Below are positions 5,134-6,253 of a DNA stretch of 6,253 nucleotides, piece by piece. Both the position numbers and the translations under genes were made by a program. Positions within the stretch are counted from its first letter, which is position 1, and each line of letters starts with the position of its first letter. Origin of the DNA: Pseudomonadota bacterium. GTDB taxonomy: Bacteria > Pseudomonadota > Alphaproteobacteria > JAAXGF01. Below the pieces are notes generated by a model. It made no database searches, was not told the DNA's origin, and saw only the letters and a program-made list of their open reading frames with translations. The DNA lies in the NCBI GenBank assembly GCA_022563655.1, contig JADFMW010000158.1, forward strand, positions 1 to 6,253, given 5' to 3'.

Positions 5134-6253
5134 GGCGCGCTCGGTTTGTTCCTCGATCAGCTCGATGGTCCGCGCGTGCATGCGCTCGGGCGCCACCACG
5201 AGTTTGCGCCACGGATGACCCTGCGAATAGCCGGTCAGCAGATTGAACAGCGCCGAGGCGTCTTCGCCGATATCTTCGTCGGCCGTGAACAAGCCGAGAT
5301 CGGTGTACTGCAGCGCCGTCGTCTGATTGTAGTTGCCGGTGCCCAGATGGACGTAACGGCGCAGTACACCGGTCTCCTGCCGCACGACCAGCGAAAGCTT
5401 GCAATGCGTCTTCAGATCGAGGAACCCGAACACGACGTGCACGCCGGAGCGTTCCATCTGCCGCGCCCAGCCGACGTTCCGCTCTTCGTCGAAACGGGCC
5501 TTCAACTCCACCAGCGCCGTGACGTGTTTGCCGTTTTCGGCCGCCTGCATCAGTGCGCGGGTGATCGGCGAATCGGCCGTGATCCGATACAGCGTCTGCT
5601 TGATCGCCAGCACTTTCGGGTCCTTGGCGGCATGGGCGACGAACTCCACCACCGGGTCGAACGAATCGAACGGGTGATGCAGCAGGATGTCGCGCTCCGA
5701 GATCGACGTAAACAGGTCTTCGCCGCGGCGAATTCGCAGACCGCGCGGCGTCTGGGGCGTAAAGGACGGCGAGCGCAATTTGTCGCGGTTCCGCACGTCG
5801 TAAAGCTCCATCAACCCGGTCAGGTCCAGCGGGCCGGGAATGCGGTACACTTCACTGTATCCGTCGGAGGCGCTTTCGGCCGCCTCGCGCAGCGACTCTT
5901 CGGCGACAATCTTTTGCACCAGCTCCTCGTTGGCGTCGATCGCCACTTCCAGTCGCACGGCGTCGCCGCGCTGACGCGCCTTGAGGCGCTCTTCGATCAG
6001 CCGCAGCATGTCGTCGGATTCCTGCTCGAGCAATTCGATGTCGCTGTCGCGCGTCACGCGAAACGTCGTCCAATGCAGCGTCTCGAACCCGCCGAACAGT
6101 TCTCCCAGCCGCGCGGCCACGGCCTGCTCCAGCAGCATGAATTTCAGTTCGTCGCTTTGTCCCACCGGCACGAAACGCGGCAAAATCGGCGGCAATTGCA
6201 CGACCGCGAAAAGCTGCTTGGGACCCAGCCCCTTGTGACGCTCCAGCATCGCG
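5128..6253 (-). CDS. ppk: Polyphosphate kinase 1, internal fragment (both ends missing)
   Basis: This fragment of about 375 codons covers polyphosphate kinase 1, which reversibly makes polyphosphate from ATP at the membrane or in granules. Reading leftward from the right edge, it has LPPILPRFVPVG in the H domain, ERDILLHHPFDSF, LAIKQTLYR, VELKARFDEE, the LKTHCKLSLVVR segment, and RRYVHLGTGNYNQTT. The His in this last motif (codon 5347-5349) aligns with E. coli His435, the residue that is phosphorylated. Compared with the E. coli enzyme (688 aa), it starts near residue 170 and stops near 507, the C1/C2 border, so the N domain and the whole C2 domain with the second active-site His are absent. 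The right end is cut by the window; the left end is cut by the join at 5127/5128. The ATG at 6247-6249 is internal, not the true start. Glu codons (17 GAA of 36) differ from the neighbours, suggesting another source genome. Confidence 0.9.

Noticed and set aside
5128..6253. Plus-strand continuation of metY copy 2 to the window edge
   Set aside because: It is antisense to clear PPK coding sequence and has no MetY C-terminal motifs such as the HPGSTTH segment seen in copy 1.

Overview
This window looks like chromosomal DNA from a high-GC proteobacterium, most likely an alphaproteobacterium of Rhodospirillales type. That assignment is inferred from the protein families, the strong GAG bias and the compact operons. 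The window ends in a fragment that probably does not belong to the same molecule. There are no RNA genes, CRISPR arrays, insertion sequences or phage genes that I can support.

Bases 13-2592 form a leftward operon, transcribed from the minus strand in this order: an intact O-acetylhomoserine sulfhydrylase (metY copy 1, 431 aa), an alpha/beta hydrolase (262 aa, starting 9 bases after the metY stop), and a PaaI-type hotdog thioesterase (144 aa, GTG start). An unbroken run of 14 G (minus strand) lies just upstream of the thioesterase start. Bases 2593-2868 are a divergent promoter region rich in short inverted repeats. Bases 2869-5127 form a tight rightward operon: an ECHDC3-like crotonase-fold protein that lacks both canonical hydratase glutamates, a YccU-type CoA-binding protein 4 bases later, and a second metY paralogue 2 bases after that.

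The second metY stops matching its family abruptly after codon 318, at about base 5127. From the next base the sequence is the minus strand of a polyphosphate kinase 1 gene (ppk), which runs off the right edge. Both genes are therefore cut at the same point, each missing its C-terminus, and codon use changes there (GAA is 4 of 22 Glu codons in metY copy 2 and 17 of 36 in ppk). An assembly or library chimera is the simplest reading, and a real rearrangement the alternative. Because the two reading frames share codon boundaries, both strands stay open across the join, so automated annotation could report false fusion proteins.

The coherent biology is a pair of back-to-back sulfhydrylase operons, each carrying acyl-CoA-type or hydrolase accessory genes. 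The MetY enzymes would make homocysteine or methionine from O-acetylhomoserine plus sulfide or methanethiol. Why they sit with a thioesterase, a crotonase-like protein and a CoA-binding protein is not settled by the sequence. I see no convincing wholly new system here.
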